In this document: positions 50,628 to 61,496 of the stretch, in pieces
Layout: each line of letters begins with the position of its first letter
Position numbering within the stretch: position 1 is the first letter of the stretch
Assembly (NCBI RefSeq): GCF_000612585.1
Contig: NZ_JFCA01000015.1
Location: forward strand, 1 to 64,000
Source: Pseudomonas sp. CHM02
Lineage (GTDB): Bacteria; Pseudomonadota; Gammaproteobacteria; Pseudomonadales; Pseudomonadaceae
Direction of reading: 5' to 3'
Length of the DNA: 64,000 nucleotides
Notes under the pieces: model-generated
Databases searched by the model: none
The model's input: the letters and a program-made list of their open reading frames with translations, nothing else
Told to the model about the DNA's origin: nothing
Made by a program: the position numbers and the translations under genes

Positions 50628-51112
50628 AGCGACTGTTCCCTGCCCCGTGGTTGTCCCTGGCGTTGTGGGTGTTGTGGCTGGTGCTGAACCTGTCGGTCAG
50701 CCCCGGCAACCTGCTGCTGGGCGCCCTGCTGGGCTTTCTTGCGCCGTTGATGATGGCGCCGCTGCGGCCCTTGCCGATCCGCATCCGCCGTCCTGGCGTG
50801 ATCATCCGCCTGTTTTTCCTGGTGGGCCGCGATGTGATCGTCTCCAACCTGCAAGTAGCCTGGGGCGTACTGATGTGCGGCTCCCGCCCGCCGCGTTCGC
50901 GCTTCATCAAGATCCCCCTGGACCTGCGCGACCCCAACGGCCTGGCCGCACTGTCGATGATCACCACCGTGGTGCCCGGCACCATCTGGTCGGAACTGGC
51001 GCTGGACCGCAGCATCCTGCTCTTGCACGTGTTCGACCTGGAGGATGAAGCGCCCTTCATCGAGCACTTCAAGACCACCTACGAGCGGCCCCTGATGGAG
51101 ATCTTCGAATGA
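50624..51112 (+). CDS. mrpE: Na+(K+)/H+ antiporter subunit E
   Basis: A 162-aa protein with two N-terminal membrane helices (LSLALWVLWLVLNLSVSPGNLLLGALLGFLAPL) and a cytoplasmic part with MITTVVPGTIWSELALDRSILLLHVFDLED, the MrpE signature. Needed for assembly or full activity of the complex. Overlaps mrpD and mrpF. Confidence 0.95.
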   Translation: MKRLFPAPWLSLALWVLWLVLNLSVSPGNLLLGALLGFLAPLMMAPLRPLPIRIRRPGVIIRLFFLVGRDVIVSNLQVAWGVLMCGSRPPRSRFIKIPLDLRDPNGLAALSMITTVVPGTIWSELALDRSILLLHVFDLEDEAPFIEHFKTTYERPLMEIFE

Positions 51113-51387
51113 GCGCCCTGCTCTCCAATGCGATCCTGTTCAGCCTGTTCCTGTTCTCGCTGGCCATGGTGCTGACGCTGATCCGCCTGTTCAAGGGCCC
51201 TTCGGCCCAGGACCGGGTATTGGCGCTGGACTACCTGTACATCCTGGCGATGCTGATGATGCTGGTGCTGGGTATTCGGTATGCCAGTGATACCTACTTT
51301 GAGGCGGCGTTGTTGATAGCGCTGTTTGGCTTCGTGGGCTCGTTTGCCCTGGCGAAATTCCTGCTGCGCGGGGAGGTGATCGAATGA
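51109..51387 (+). CDS. mrpF: Na+(K+)/H+ antiporter subunit F
   Basis: A 92-aa three-helix membrane protein with the family motif LIRLFKGPSAQDRVLALDYLYILAMLMMLVLGIRY. Overlaps both neighbours by 4 nt (ATGA). Confidence 0.95.
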   Translation: MSALLSNAILFSLFLFSLAMVLTLIRLFKGPSAQDRVLALDYLYILAMLMMLVLGIRYASDTYFEAALLIALFGFVGSFALAKFLLRGEVIE

Positions 51388-51722
51388 TGCCGTTATGGGT
51401 GGAAATCGTTGTCGCAGTGCTGTTGGTGCTGAGCAGTGCATTTGCGTTGATTGGCGCGATCGGGTTGTTGCGCATGAAGGACTTCTTCCAACGCATGCAC
51501 CCGCCGGCGCTGGCGTCGACGCTGGGGGCGTGGTGCGTGGCGTTGGCGTCGATCATCTATTTTTCGGTGCTCAAGTCCGGGCCGGTATTGCACGGCTGGT
51601 TGATCCCGATATTGCTGTCGATCACCGTGCCGGTGACCACGTTGCTATTGGCGCGCACTGCGCTGTTCCGCAAGCGCATGGCCGGTGATGATGTGCCGGC
51701 CGAGGTCAGCAGCCGCCGCTGA
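51384..51722 (+). CDS. mrpG: Na+(K+)/H+ antiporter subunit G
   Basis: A 112-aa membrane protein with three helices and the conserved GAIGLLRMKDFFQRMHPPALASTLGAW motif. It is last in the operon and followed by a REP pair that may end the transcript. Confidence 0.95.
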   Translation: MMPLWVEIVVAVLLVLSSAFALIGAIGLLRMKDFFQRMHPPALASTLGAWCVALASIIYFSVLKSGPVLHGWLIPILLSITVPVTTLLLARTALFRKRMAGDDVPAEVSSRR

Positions 51723-51748
51723 TTCATCAAGCGAACACAGTAAAAAAT

Positions 51749-51836
51749 GTGGGAGCGGGCTTGCTCGCGAATGCGGTTTTTCAGTCAGCACATCAGCGAC
51801 TGACCCTCCGCATTCGCGAGCAAGCCCGCTCCCACA
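51749..51836. repeat. REP pair after the mrp operon
   Basis: TGTGGGAGCGGGCTTGCTCG with CGAATGCGG, and its inverse, flank about 30 nt between the convergent mrpG and HIT genes. Same type as 25122-25210. Confidence 0.9.
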
Positions 51837-51848
51837 TTTGGTTTTGCA

Positions 51849-52307
51849 TTAGACAAATGATCTGATGTGCGCCGCCAACTCCGCTAGCTCGGCATCATCC
51901 GCCCGCACAAAATCATGGGACGAGATATAGCCCTCATAGGCTTCGAAGAACTTCTCCACCTTGGAGCTGATGGGTCTGAAGGTACTGTCCCCGCCCGTCC
52001 CATGCATGGGAAACAGCTTCGCATGCAGGTGATCCACGCCATAGCCTTCCAACATCATCCCCGTACGCGCCACATCGGGAAACGCACGGTCGATCTGTAG
52101 CGCGGTTTTCTTCGCTGCAACGGCAAGCCCGGCCAACACCTCATCCGACTGCGCAAACGCATAGCTGCCGTAATGCTGCTTGGGGATCACCACGCTGAAA
52201 CCCGGTGTATTGGGAAAGATCGACAGGAAAGCCATATGCTGGTCGTCTTCCCACAGAATGTGCGCTGGGGAGGTCTTTTGAACAATGCTGCAGAAGATAC
52301 AATCCAT
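51849..52307 (-). CDS. HIT-family protein
   Basis: A 152-aa protein of the histidine-triad fold: MDCIFCSIVQKTSPAHILWEDDQHMAFLSIFPNTPGFSVVIPKQHYGSY and the active-site region GVDHLHAKLFPMHG. The usual HxHxH is here HLHAK, so the third histidine is a lysine while the catalytic second histidine remains. HIT proteins hydrolyse nucleoside phosphoramidates or dinucleotides. ATG 52307 is chosen because GGTGATTCAA precedes it; two upstream in-frame codons lack a site. Divergent from the HxlR gene. Confidence 0.88.
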   Translation of the reverse strand: MDCIFCSIVQKTSPAHILWEDDQHMAFLSIFPNTPGFSVVIPKQHYGSYAFAQSDEVLAGLAVAAKKTALQIDRAFPDVARTGMMLEGYGVDHLHAKLFPMHGTGGDSTFRPISSKVEKFFEAYEGYISSHDFVRADDAELAELAAHIRSFV

Positions 52308-52420
52308 TTGAATCACCGCCGGTTTCATCGTGGGTTTGGTCGTGTCGACCATCTAAAGCCAGGCTGCGGCGGACGTCAAAGCAAATGGCAACTTTCCGAA
52401 ATGTCCGAAGGGCGTATGCA

Positions 52421-52750
52421 ATGAGTAAAACCTACACCCCTGCCACCGCGGCCGCCGACGTCGAAACCACGCTCGCCTGGCTTGGCGGGCGCTGGAAGCT
52501 GATCATCCTGTTCCACCTGTTCGGCGGCCAGGTGCAGCGTTACTCCGACCTTGAGCGGCTGATCCCGGATATCTCGCAGAAGATGCTCGCCCAGCAATTG
52601 CGTCAGCTCGAGGCCGATGGGTTGGTGCAACGCACGGTCTACCCGGTGGTGCCGCCCAAGGTGGAATACCGCATGACCGAGTGGGGCCAGCGCCTGTGCC
52701 CGGTGCTGGATGGCCTGCTCAAATGGCAGGCCGCCAAGCCGACGAGTTAG
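52421..52750 (+). CDS. HxlR-family regulator
   Basis: A 109-aa winged-helix regulator: [89 protein letters not shown]. HxlR proteins sense electrophiles or redox state and often govern an adjoining oxidoreductase. It is convergent with the SDR gene and overlaps its end by 4 nt. No cysteine is visible near the N-terminus, unlike redox-sensing relatives. Confidence 0.93.
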   Translation: MSKTYTPATAAADVETTLAWLGGRWKLIILFHLFGGQVQRYSDLERLIPDISQKMLAQQLRQLEADGLVQRTVYPVVPPKVEYRMTEWGQRLCPVLDGLLKWQAAKPTS

Positions 52751-53529
52751 ACCGTGGGCACGGTACCGCCGTCGATCACGTACTCGGTGCCGCTGATCGA
52801 CGCGGCGCGGGGCGAGACCAGGAAGGCGATCAAGTCAGCCACCTCCTGGGGCTTGGCCGGCCGTCCAAGCGGAATACCGCCGAGCGCCTGCATGATGATC
52901 TGCTTGCCCCCCTCATAATCGGTTCCCGCCTGCTCCGCCAGGCGCTCCGCCAGTGCCACCGCCGCGTCCGTCTCCACCCAGCCAGGCGAAACCCGCACCA
53001 CCCGAATACCCTTGGGCGTCACTTCTTTCGACAGGCTCTTGCTGTAGGTCGCCAACGCCGCCTTTGCAGCGGCATACGCCGTGGTCGACTCCGGCAACGG
53101 CAACTCCCGCTGGATCGACGTGACATGAATAATCACCCCGGCCCCACGCTCGAGCATCCCCGGCAGCAGCGCCCGATCCACCCGCACCGCCGCCATCAGG
53201 TTCTGGTTCAACGCATTAGCCCACTGCTCATCATCGAGCACGGCAAAACCACCACCCGGCGCGCTGGAGCCGCCGAGTACATTAACGATGATATCCACGC
53301 CGCCAAACCGCTCCTTCACCGCCTCGGCAGCACTCGCACAACCCGCGGCAGTGCCCAGGTCGGCGGCGATGAAATGCACGCCTTCTGGCGTCGAATCTGC
53401 CGCCGAACGCGCGACCGAAATCACCTGGGCACCTTGTTCACGCAACACCGCCACCACGGCGGCGCCGATACCTTTGGTGCCACCGGTGACCAGCGCACGA
53501 AGGCCTTTTAGTCCGAGATCAAAGCTCAT
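52747..53529 (-). CDS. Short-chain dehydrogenase/reductase
   Basis: A 260-aa SDR: cofactor motif TGGTKGIG (about residues 15-22), NVLGGSS (NNAG position), catalytic serine in [32 protein letters not shown] with YxxxK, and the ending [14 protein letters not shown]. Substrate unknown. ATG 53529 is chosen because it sits at the family N-terminus. Convergent with the HxlR gene, which may control it. Confidence 0.93.
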   Translation of the reverse strand: MSFDLGLKGLRALVTGGTKGIGAAVVAVLREQGAQVISVARSAADSTPEGVHFIAADLGTAAGCASAAEAVKERFGGVDIIVNVLGGSSAPGGGFAVLDDEQWANALNQNLMAAVRVDRALLPGMLERGAGVIIHVTSIQRELPLPESTTAYAAAKAALATYSKSLSKEVTPKGIRVVRVSPGWVETDAAVALAERLAEQAGTDYEGGKQIIMQALGGIPLGRPAKPQEVADLIAFLVSPRAASISGTEYVIDGGTVPTV

Positions 53530-53661
53530 GGAACCTACTCCTGGGTAAACGAAGACCGCAGGATAGGAACCGGGCGGACAGCCCACAAGAACGCACGAAA
53601 AGGTAATGGGCTAACCCAAAAGTGAGTGTCTGGTTTCAGGGGCCCTCGTAGCACGTCCACC

Positions 53662-53750
53662 TGTAGATACCGGCTGCCGGCGATGGCGGTGTGTCAGTCG
53701 CTGTCGATGTAGCTGATACGCCGCCATCGCTGGCAAGCCAGCTCCTACAG
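53662..53750. repeat. REP pair downstream of lepB
   Basis: TGTAGATACCGGCTGCCGGC and inverted GCTGGCAAGCCAGCTCCTAC flank 40 nt, beginning 6 nt beyond the lepB stop. Confidence 0.8.
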
Positions 53751-53755
53751 TGTAT

Positions 53756-54424
53756 TTACAGGATCGGCGCGCCAAACCTGTTCAGGCGTGGCATCCAGTG
53801 ATCCAGAATCTCCGCCGACGCCAGCACATGGTGCGCGCGCCCGATCAACAGCCGGCGCGGCACAACGCCGATGTACCGGGAATCATCGCTGTTGTCACGG
53901 TTGTCCCCGAGCATGAAATAGCTGTCGGCCGGCACCACCACCGGCCCGAAATTGCGCAATGCCCGCACCGTCGGCATGAACTGCACCGTGCGCTGACGGC
54001 TGGCCGCCCGCTCGTTCAGCTTGATCCCCGGCACCGTATGGCCGGGAACGATGGGCTCGCTGATGTCCTGCGCGTCACTGTAGGTGGCAGGCACGCCGTT
54101 GACCCACAACACCTCGTCTTTCATTTCCAGGGTGTCACCGGGAATGCCGACGATACGCTTGATCAGGCGCATGCCGTCCTTGGGCGATGAAAACGTCACC
54201 ACATCGCCACGTTGGGGGTTATCGAGCTTGGCCAGGGAAATGTCCGTGAGCGGCAGCTTGAGGTCGTAGGCCACCCGGTTCACCAACACCACATCGCCCT
54301 CCAGCAAGGTCGGGCGCATGGAGCCAGAGGGAATGGGATTCCAGTCGGCCAGGGAGGTACGGAAAACGCCGAAGCACATCCAGAAAATGATTGCGTAACG
54401 GTAACGGTTCAACCAACTTCGCAT
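53756..54424 (-). CDS. lepB: Signal peptidase I (short, single-helix type)
   Basis: A 222-aa inner-membrane protease that cleaves signal peptides in the periplasm. One N-terminal helix (YAIIFWMCFGVFRTSLA) leads to the catalytic serine in IPSGSMRPTL (about 32-41). The catalytic lysine is in RLIKRIVGIPGDTLE, and the closing box is FMLGDNRDNSDDSRYIGVVPR. It is shorter than the main LepB of pseudomonads (about 284 aa with two helices), so it is probably a second signal peptidase. ATG 54424 is chosen with GAGG before it; GTG 54436 is an alternative. Confidence 0.93.
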   Translation of the reverse strand: MRSWLNRYRYAIIFWMCFGVFRTSLADWNPIPSGSMRPTLLEGDVVLVNRVAYDLKLPLTDISLAKLDNPQRGDVVTFSSPKDGMRLIKRIVGIPGDTLEMKDEVLWVNGVPATYSDAQDISEPIVPGHTVPGIKLNERAASRQRTVQFMPTVRALRNFGPVVVPADSYFMLGDNRDNSDDSRYIGVVPRRLLIGRAHHVLASAEILDHWMPRLNRFGAPIL

Positions 54425-54536
54425 ACATCCTCGCACGGCAGAAAGGGGTATCAGGACTGTGTCTTAGACGCCCGGTTGTTGCACGCGAGGATTAAATTAA
54501 CATTAGCGTCCACGCGCACTAAAAGGAGTTTTCGCC

Positions 54537-55100
54537 ATGGATATCCAATGTTCAGTCTTCATCGCAGCCAGCATCGACGGCTTTATTGCCCGCCCGAACG
54601 GTGATATCGAGTGGTTGCACCGACCAGAGTACGAAACCGCCGAGTTGAACGGCGTGACCTATGAACGCTTCATCGCCACGGTCGATGCACTGGTAATGGG
54701 TCGCAAAACCCTGGAGAAAACCTTGTCATTCCCCGAGTGGCCCTACGAGGGCACGCCCGTCATTGCGCTCTCCCACCAGCCTCTGCAGATCCCTGCGCAC
54801 CTGGAGGGCAAGGTCGAGTTGATGGCGGGAGACGTCACCTCACTCGTGGCGACGCTAGCCGAACGCGGTATGAAGCACCTCTATATCGACGGTGGCCAGA
54901 CGATCCAGGCGTTTCTTGAAGCGGGCCTGATCGATGAGCTGATCATTACGCGTATCCCGGTTGTGCTGGGGCAAGGCATTCCACTGTTCAGCCAGATTGG
55001 CAGTGAGCGGGAGCTGCACCATGTGGGCACCTACGTGTCGGACAATGGTTTTGTGCAGAGTCGATATCAAGTGACGACAGGCGCTCACGCCGCGCCATAG
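54537..55100 (+). CDS. Dihydrofolate reductase / RibD C-terminal-family protein
   Basis: A 187-aa protein of the DHFR-like fold: SVFIAASIDGFIARPNGDIEWL, DALVMGRKTLEKTLSF, VIALSHQPL, MKHLYIDGGQTIQAFLEAGLIDELIITRIPVVLGQGIPLF. Members are NADPH-dependent reductases of pterin- or pyrimidine-like compounds; true substrate not known. A strong ribosome site (AAAAGGAGTTTTCGCC) precedes ATG. Confidence 0.9.
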   Translation: MDIQCSVFIAASIDGFIARPNGDIEWLHRPEYETAELNGVTYERFIATVDALVMGRKTLEKTLSFPEWPYEGTPVIALSHQPLQIPAHLEGKVELMAGDVTSLVATLAERGMKHLYIDGGQTIQAFLEAGLIDELIITRIPVVLGQGIPLFSQIGSERELHHVGTYVSDNGFVQSRYQVTTGAHAAP

Positions 55101-55160
55101 GAACGGGAGGTCAGGATGACTCAACACAAGTGAGGGAATGAAGCGGGCACAGTAAAAAAT

Positions 55161-55186
55161 GTGGGAGCTGGCTTGCCAGCTCCCAC
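55161..55186. repeat. Compact perfect REP hairpin
   Basis: GTGGGAGCTGGC-TT-GCCAGCTCCCAC is a 12-bp perfect stem with a 2-nt loop, downstream of the RibD-type gene. Confidence 0.8.
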
Positions 55187-55218
55187 AATGGATCGAGTGA
55201 GCCGTTAAAACGATGTGC

Positions 55219-55250
55219 AAAAAAACGCCCCGAACCAGTCGGGGCGTTTT
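55219..55250. terminator. Bidirectional rho-independent terminator
   Basis: AAAAAA and CGCCCCGA (55226-55233) with TCGGGGCG (55239-55246) and TTTT. The A run in front and T run behind let it work for both the plus-strand RibD-type gene and minus-strand cysS, which ends 18 nt away. Confidence 0.9.
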
Positions 55251-55267
55251 CATTCAGCCTTTACCGA

Positions 55268-56656
<1,389 letters not shown>

Positions 56657-56674
56657 AACGGCTTCCTTAGAGAA

Positions 56675-58375
56675 TCACTGGCCCCACGAATCACGCAAGG
56701 TCACGGTACGGTTGAATACCGGCTGACCTGGCTTCGAGTCCTTGATATCCGCGCAGAAGTAACCTTCGCGCTCGAACTGGAAACGGTCTTCCGGCTGTGC
56801 GTCGCCAAGCGATGGCTCGGCACGACAACCAGTGAGTACTTGCAGGGAGTCAGGGTTGATGTTGTCGAGGAAACTGGCGCTGTCTTCGGCCTTTTCAGGG
56901 TTAGGCGAGCGGAACAGGCGATCGTACAGGCGCACTTCGCACTCGATGCTGGCCGCCGCCGGCACCCAGTGGATCACGCCCTTGACCTTGCGGCCTTCAG
57001 GGTTCTTGCCCAATGTTTCCGGGTCGTAGGAGCAACGCAGCTCGACGATGTTGCCATCGGCGTCCTTGATCGCTTCGTCGGCACGGATCACGTAGCTGCC
57101 GCGCAGGCGCACTTCGCCATTCGGTTCCAGGCGCTTGTAGCCCTTGGGCGGCTCTTCCATGAAATCATCGCGGTCGATGTAGATTTCACGGGCGAACGGC
57201 AGCTTGCGCACGCCGAGTTCTTCTTTCTGCGGGTGACGTGGCAGCTCGAGGTGGTCGACCTTGTCTTGCGGGTAGTTGGTGATCACGACTTTCAACGGAC
57301 GCAGCACGCACATGGCACGCGGGGCGTTGGCGTCGAGGTCCTGGCGGATGCTGAATTCGAGCATGCCGTAGTCGACCACGCCGTCGGAGCGGTTGGTGCC
57401 GACCATTTCGCAGAAATTGCGGATCGACGCCGGGGTGTAGCCGCGACGGCGGAAGCCCGACAGCGTCGACATGCGTGGGTCGTCCCAGCCGTTGACGTGC
57501 TTTTCATCGACCAGTTGCTTGAGCTTGCGCTTGCTGGTGATGGTGTAGTTCAGGTTCAGGCGGCTGAACTCGTACTGACGCGGGTGCGCCGGTACCGGCA
57601 GGCTGTCGAGGAACCATTCGTACAGCGGGCGATGGCTTTCGAACTCCAGGGTGCAGATGGAGTGAGTGATGCCTTCGATGGCGTCCGACTGACCGTGGGT
57701 GAAGTCGTAGTTCGGGTAGATGCACCACGTGTCGCCCGTCTGGTGGTGATGGGCATGGCGGATGCGGTACATGATCGGGTCGCGCAGGTTCATGTTCGGC
57801 GAGGCCATGTCGATCTTGGCGCGCAGTACGCGGGCGCCGTCCGGGAACTCACCGGCGCGCATGCGGGCGAACCAGTCGAGGTTCTCTTCCACCGAACGGT
57901 CGCGGAACGGGCTGTTCTTGCCCGGCTCGGTCAGGGTGCCACGGTATTCCTTGGCCTGCTCCGGGGTCAGGTCGTCGACATAGGCCTTGCCGGCCTTGAT
58001 CAGCTCGACGGCCCAGTCGAACAACTGGTCGAAATACTTCGAGGCATAGCGCACTTCACCGGACCATTCGAAGCCCAGCCACTTGATGTCGCTTTCGATG
58101 GCGTCGATGTATTCCTGGTCTTCCTTGGCAGGGTTGGTGTCGTCGAAACGCAGGTGCGTGACGCCACCGAACTCCTGGGCCAGGCCGAAGTTCACACAGA
58201 TCGACTTGGCGTGACCGATGTGCAGGTAGCCGTTGGGCTCTGGCGGGAAGCGGGTGACGATCTGCGTGTGCTTGCCCGAATCCAGGTCCGCCTGGATGAT
58301 CGGGCGCAGGAAATTGACCGGGACGGCAGGTCCGGCCTTGGAATTCGAGGTAGGGTCGACAGTGGGCTTGCTCAT
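56675..58375 (-). CDS. glnS: Glutaminyl-tRNA synthetase
   Basis: A 566-aa class I synthetase that charges tRNA-Gln. Motifs: [25 protein letters not shown] (HIGH-like, about residue 45), [26 protein letters not shown], and the beta-barrel anticodon-binding part from about residue 345 ([15 protein letters not shown]). ATG 58375 is chosen as the normal family start; the upstream extension lacks a ribosome site. Ends 18 nt before cysS. Confidence 0.98.
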   Translation of the reverse strand: MSKPTVDPTSNSKAGPAVPVNFLRPIIQADLDSGKHTQIVTRFPPEPNGYLHIGHAKSICVNFGLAQEFGGVTHLRFDDTNPAKEDQEYIDAIESDIKWLGFEWSGEVRYASKYFDQLFDWAVELIKAGKAYVDDLTPEQAKEYRGTLTEPGKNSPFRDRSVEENLDWFARMRAGEFPDGARVLRAKIDMASPNMNLRDPIMYRIRHAHHHQTGDTWCIYPNYDFTHGQSDAIEGITHSICTLEFESHRPLYEWFLDSLPVPAHPRQYEFSRLNLNYTITSKRKLKQLVDEKHVNGWDDPRMSTLSGFRRRGYTPASIRNFCEMVGTNRSDGVVDYGMLEFSIRQDLDANAPRAMCVLRPLKVVITNYPQDKVDHLELPRHPQKEELGVRKLPFAREIYIDRDDFMEEPPKGYKRLEPNGEVRLRGSYVIRADEAIKDADGNIVELRCSYDPETLGKNPEGRKVKGVIHWVPAAASIECEVRLYDRLFRSPNPEKAEDSASFLDNINPDSLQVLTGCRAEPSLGDAQPEDRFQFEREGYFCADIKDSKPGQPVFNRTVTLRDSWGQ

Positions 58376-58624
58376 AGGATCCTTGAACAGACAGGTTCGT
58401 GGCCGGTTGGGGCCAGATAAAACAAAGGCGATATCATAGCCGATGCTGTCAAGACACTGACAGAGCGCGGCCAAAAACTGCCGCTTTAATTGCCTCGGCG
58501 GTAAAAAACCACCTCGAAATTCCCGTCGGGCACGCTAAACTGCGCCCCTTGGCCGCAGTTTCGCCATACCGGTCGTGGTGCCCAGGCACCCAAACCCACG
58601 AATTCCCTGAAAAGAGTAGTGAAC

Positions 58625-59128
58625 ATGACTCAAGTCAAACTGACCACCAACCACGGTGACATCGTCATCGAGCTGAACGCCGAGAAAGCGCCGATCACCG
58701 TCGCCAACTTCATCGAGTACGTTAAAGCCGGCCACTACGAAAACACTGTTTTCCACCGTGTCATCGGCAACTTCATGATCCAGGGCGGCGGTTTCGAGCC
58801 TGGCATGAAAGAAAAGAAAGACAAGCGTCCAAGCATCCAGAACGAAGCGGACAACGGCCTTTCCAACGACAAGTACACCGTCGCCATGGCCCGCACCATG
58901 GAGCCGCATTCGGCCTCCGCGCAGTTCTTCATCAACGTTGCCGACAACGCCTTCCTGAACCACAGCGGCAAGAACGTGCAAGGCTGGGGCTACGCGGTAT
59001 TCGGTAAAGTCACCGAAGGCCAGGACGTCGTCGACAAGATCAAAGGCGTGCAGACCACCGGTAAAGCCGGTCACCAGGACGTTCCGGTAGACGACGTGAT
59101 CGTCGAGAAAGCCGAGATCGTTGAGTGA
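58625..59128 (+). CDS. ppiB: Cyclophilin-type peptidyl-prolyl isomerase B
   Basis: A 167-aa cytoplasmic cyclophilin: [54 protein letters not shown] with FHR and MQGG-type residues, [25 protein letters not shown], and [18 protein letters not shown]. No signal peptide, hence the PpiB form. ATG 58625 is used; the ATG at 58619 is possible. Its stop overlaps the lpxH start (GTGA). Confidence 0.97.
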   Translation: MTQVKLTTNHGDIVIELNAEKAPITVANFIEYVKAGHYENTVFHRVIGNFMIQGGGFEPGMKEKKDKRPSIQNEADNGLSNDKYTVAMARTMEPHSASAQFFINVADNAFLNHSGKNVQGWGYAVFGKVTEGQDVVDKIKGVQTTGKAGHQDVPVDDVIVEKAEIVE

Positions 59129-59874
59129 TATTGCTGATTTCAGACTTGCATCTGGAAGAGGAGCGCCCGGATATCACCCGGGCGTTTCTGGATCTGCTCC
59201 ACGGCCGCGCCCGCGGCGCCCAGGCGTTGTACATTCTGGGGGACTTCTTCGAAGCCTGGATTGGCGACGATGGGATGACCCCCTTCCAGCGCTCCATCTG
59301 CGAGGCTCTGCGCGAGCTGAGCGACAGCGGCACCCCGATTTTCATCATGCACGGCAACCGCGATTTCCTGATCGGCAAGGCGTTCTGCAAAGCCGCAGGT
59401 GCCACCTTGCTCAAGGACCCGAGTGTCGTGCAACTCCATGGCGAGCCTGTGCTGTTGATGCACGGCGACAGCCTCTGCACCCGCGACGTCGGCTATATGA
59501 AGCTGCGGCGCATCCTGCGCAACCCGATCGTACTGTTTATCCTGCGGCACCTGCCATTGCGAACCCGCTACCGGCTGGCACGCAAGCTGCGCAGTGAAAG
59601 CCGCGCGCAGACACGCATGAAGGCCAACGACATCGTCGATGTGACGCCCGAGGAAGTGCCACGGGTGATGCAGCAGTTCGGCGTGCGCACCCTGGTCCAC
59701 GGCCACACCCACCGCCCCGCCATCCACAAGCTGCAGATCGGCGACCAGGCGGCCAAGCGCATTGTGCTGGGGGACTGGGACAAGCAGGGTTGGGCGTTGC
59801 AAGTGGATGAGCAGGGGTTTCAGTTGGCGGCGTTTGAGTTTGTAAACCCGCCGTTGGCGCTACCCGGCGCCTGA
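59125..59874 (+). CDS. lpxH: UDP-2,3-diacylglucosamine diphosphatase
   Basis: A 249-aa calcineurin-like phosphoesterase of lipid A synthesis, which cleaves UDP-diacylglucosamine to lipid X and UMP at the inner membrane. Metal-binding motifs: ISDLHLEE (8-15), [32 protein letters not shown] and [11 protein letters not shown]. The start codon is GTG, overlapping the ppiB stop, as usual for this gene pair in pseudomonads. Confidence 0.97.
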   Translation: MILLISDLHLEEERPDITRAFLDLLHGRARGAQALYILGDFFEAWIGDDGMTPFQRSICEALRELSDSGTPIFIMHGNRDFLIGKAFCKAAGATLLKDPSVVQLHGEPVLLMHGDSLCTRDVGYMKLRRILRNPIVLFILRHLPLRTRYRLARKLRSESRAQTRMKANDIVDVTPEEVPRVMQQFGVRTLVHGHTHRPAIHKLQIGDQAAKRIVLGDWDKQGWALQVDEQGFQLAAFEFVNPPLALPGA

Positions 59875-59895
59875 TACACCGCGTTCCGGTGCGCT

Positions 59896-59948
59896 TTTTT
59901 GTGGTGAGCGAGCTTGCCTCGCGCGGGGCAAGCCCGCTCACCACAAAA
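59896..59948. terminator. REP-type hairpin between lpxH and the efflux operon
   Basis: TTTTGTGGTGAGCGAGCTTG pairs with CAAGCCCGCTCACCACAAAA across a short GC loop. It stands between two convergent transcripts and carries T/A runs at both ends, so it can terminate both. Confidence 0.7.
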
Positions 59949-59966
59949 GCAGGGACAACCTCCCAG

Positions 59967-61496
59967 TTAGTGGCCGGAAGCCGCCGGCCCCGCCTTCGCC
60001 GTAAACGGCGGCTTCGCCAGCCATACCAGCAGCATCAACCCCATGAACATCCACCCCAGCAACGTGAAGTAATCCACGGTAGACATCATGTACGCCTGGC
60101 TGGTGAGGATCTGGTCCAGTTGCGTGTAGGCCTTCTGCCCTGCCCCGCCCAGCGCCTGCAAGGCATCGCGGGTCGCGGAGTCGTAGGTGGTCATGTTTTC
60201 GCTCATGTACGCATGGTGCTGGTCCGCCCGGCGAATCCAGATCCAGGTGGTCAGCGAGGCCGCGAAGCTGCCGCCCAGGGTCCGCAGGAACGTCGCCAGG
60301 CCCGCGCCGTCGGCAATCTGGCTCGGCGGCAGGTCGGACATCAGGATGCTCAAGGTCGGCATGAAGAACAGTGCCACACCAATGCCCATGAACAGCTGCA
60401 CCAGGGCGATATGCTGGAAATCCACCTCATTGGTGAAGCCCGCACGCATGAAGCAGCTCAAGCCGATCGCCAGGAACGCCAGGCCTGCCAGCAGGCGCAG
60501 GTCGAACTTATGCGCGTACTTGCCGACGAAGGGCGACATCAGCACCGGCAGGATGCCGATCGGCGCCACCGCCAGGCCGGCCCAGGTGGCGGTGTAGCCC
60601 ATCTGGGTCTGCAACCACTGCGGCAGGATCAGGTTGATGCCGAAGAAGCCCGCGTAGCCGAGGATCAACACGATGGTGCCGATGCGAAAGTTACGGTAGG
60701 CAAACAGCCGCAGGTTGACCACCGGGTGTTTGTCGGTGAGCTCCCAGATGATGAACACCGCCAGGGCAATCACTGAAATCGCTGCACCTATGATGATGAA
60801 GTTGGATTCGAACCAATCCAGGTCGTTGCCCTTGTCGAGGATGATCTGCAAGGCGCCGACGCCGACGATCAAGCTCAACAGCCCCACGTAGTCCATCGGT
60901 TGGAAACTGGTGACCACCGGGCGCTTCTTCAACTGCGAACGCACCACCATCACCGCGAAGATGCCGATGGGCACGTTGATAAAGAAGATCCACGGCCAGC
61001 TATAGCTGTCGGTGATCCAGCCGCCGAGGATCGGCCCCGCAATCGGCGCCACCACCGTGACCATCGCCAACAGCGCCAGGGCCATGCCTCGCCTCGCCGG
61101 TGGGTAGACAGCTATCAGCAGCGTCTGGGTCATCGGGTACAACGGCCCGGCTACCAGGCCTTGTATGACCCGAAACGCGATCAGTTCCGGCATCGAGGTG
61201 GAAATACCACAGAGGAACGACGCCAACACAAACAGCATGGTCGCCCACAAGAACAGCTTCACCTCGCCAAACCGGCGGCTGAGCCAACCGGTGAGCGGCA
61301 AGGCGATGGCATTGCTCACCGCAAACGAGGTAATGACCCAGGTGCCCTGCTCCGAACTCACGCCGAGGTTGCCGGAAATGGTCGGCAACGCCACGTTGGC
61401 GATGGTGGTGTCGAGCACCTGCATAAAGGTCGCCAGCGACAGGCCAATAGTGGCCATCAACAGGCTGGGTGGCGTGAAGGAGGCGTTATTGCTCAT
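59967..61496 (-). CDS. emrB: EmrB-type multidrug efflux transporter (DHA2 family)
   Basis: A 509-aa MFS protein with 14 helices: the motif C-type VMQVLDTTIANVALPTISGNLG near the N-terminus, GWLSRRFGEVKLFLW (motif A), AVYPPARRGMALALLAMVTVVAPIAGPILGGWITD (motif C) and ANLTTWIWIRR-like periplasmic loop before the last helices. It couples proton entry to export with the EmrA-like adaptor and NodT-like duct of the same operon. Its start overlaps the adaptor stop. Confidence 0.95.
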   Translation of the reverse strand: MSNNASFTPPSLLMATIGLSLATFMQVLDTTIANVALPTISGNLGVSSEQGTWVITSFAVSNAIALPLTGWLSRRFGEVKLFLWATMLFVLASFLCGISTSMPELIAFRVIQGLVAGPLYPMTQTLLIAVYPPARRGMALALLAMVTVVAPIAGPILGGWITDSYSWPWIFFINVPIGIFAVMVVRSQLKKRPVVTSFQPMDYVGLLSLIVGVGALQIILDKGNDLDWFESNFIIIGAAISVIALAVFIIWELTDKHPVVNLRLFAYRNFRIGTIVLILGYAGFFGINLILPQWLQTQMGYTATWAGLAVAPIGILPVLMSPFVGKYAHKFDLRLLAGLAFLAIGLSCFMRAGFTNEVDFQHIALVQLFMGIGVALFFMPTLSILMSDLPPSQIADGAGLATFLRTLGGSFAASLTTWIWIRRADQHHAYMSENMTTYDSATRDALQALGGAGQKAYTQLDQILTSQAYMMSTVDYFTLLGWMFMGLMLLVWLAKPPFTAKAGPAASGH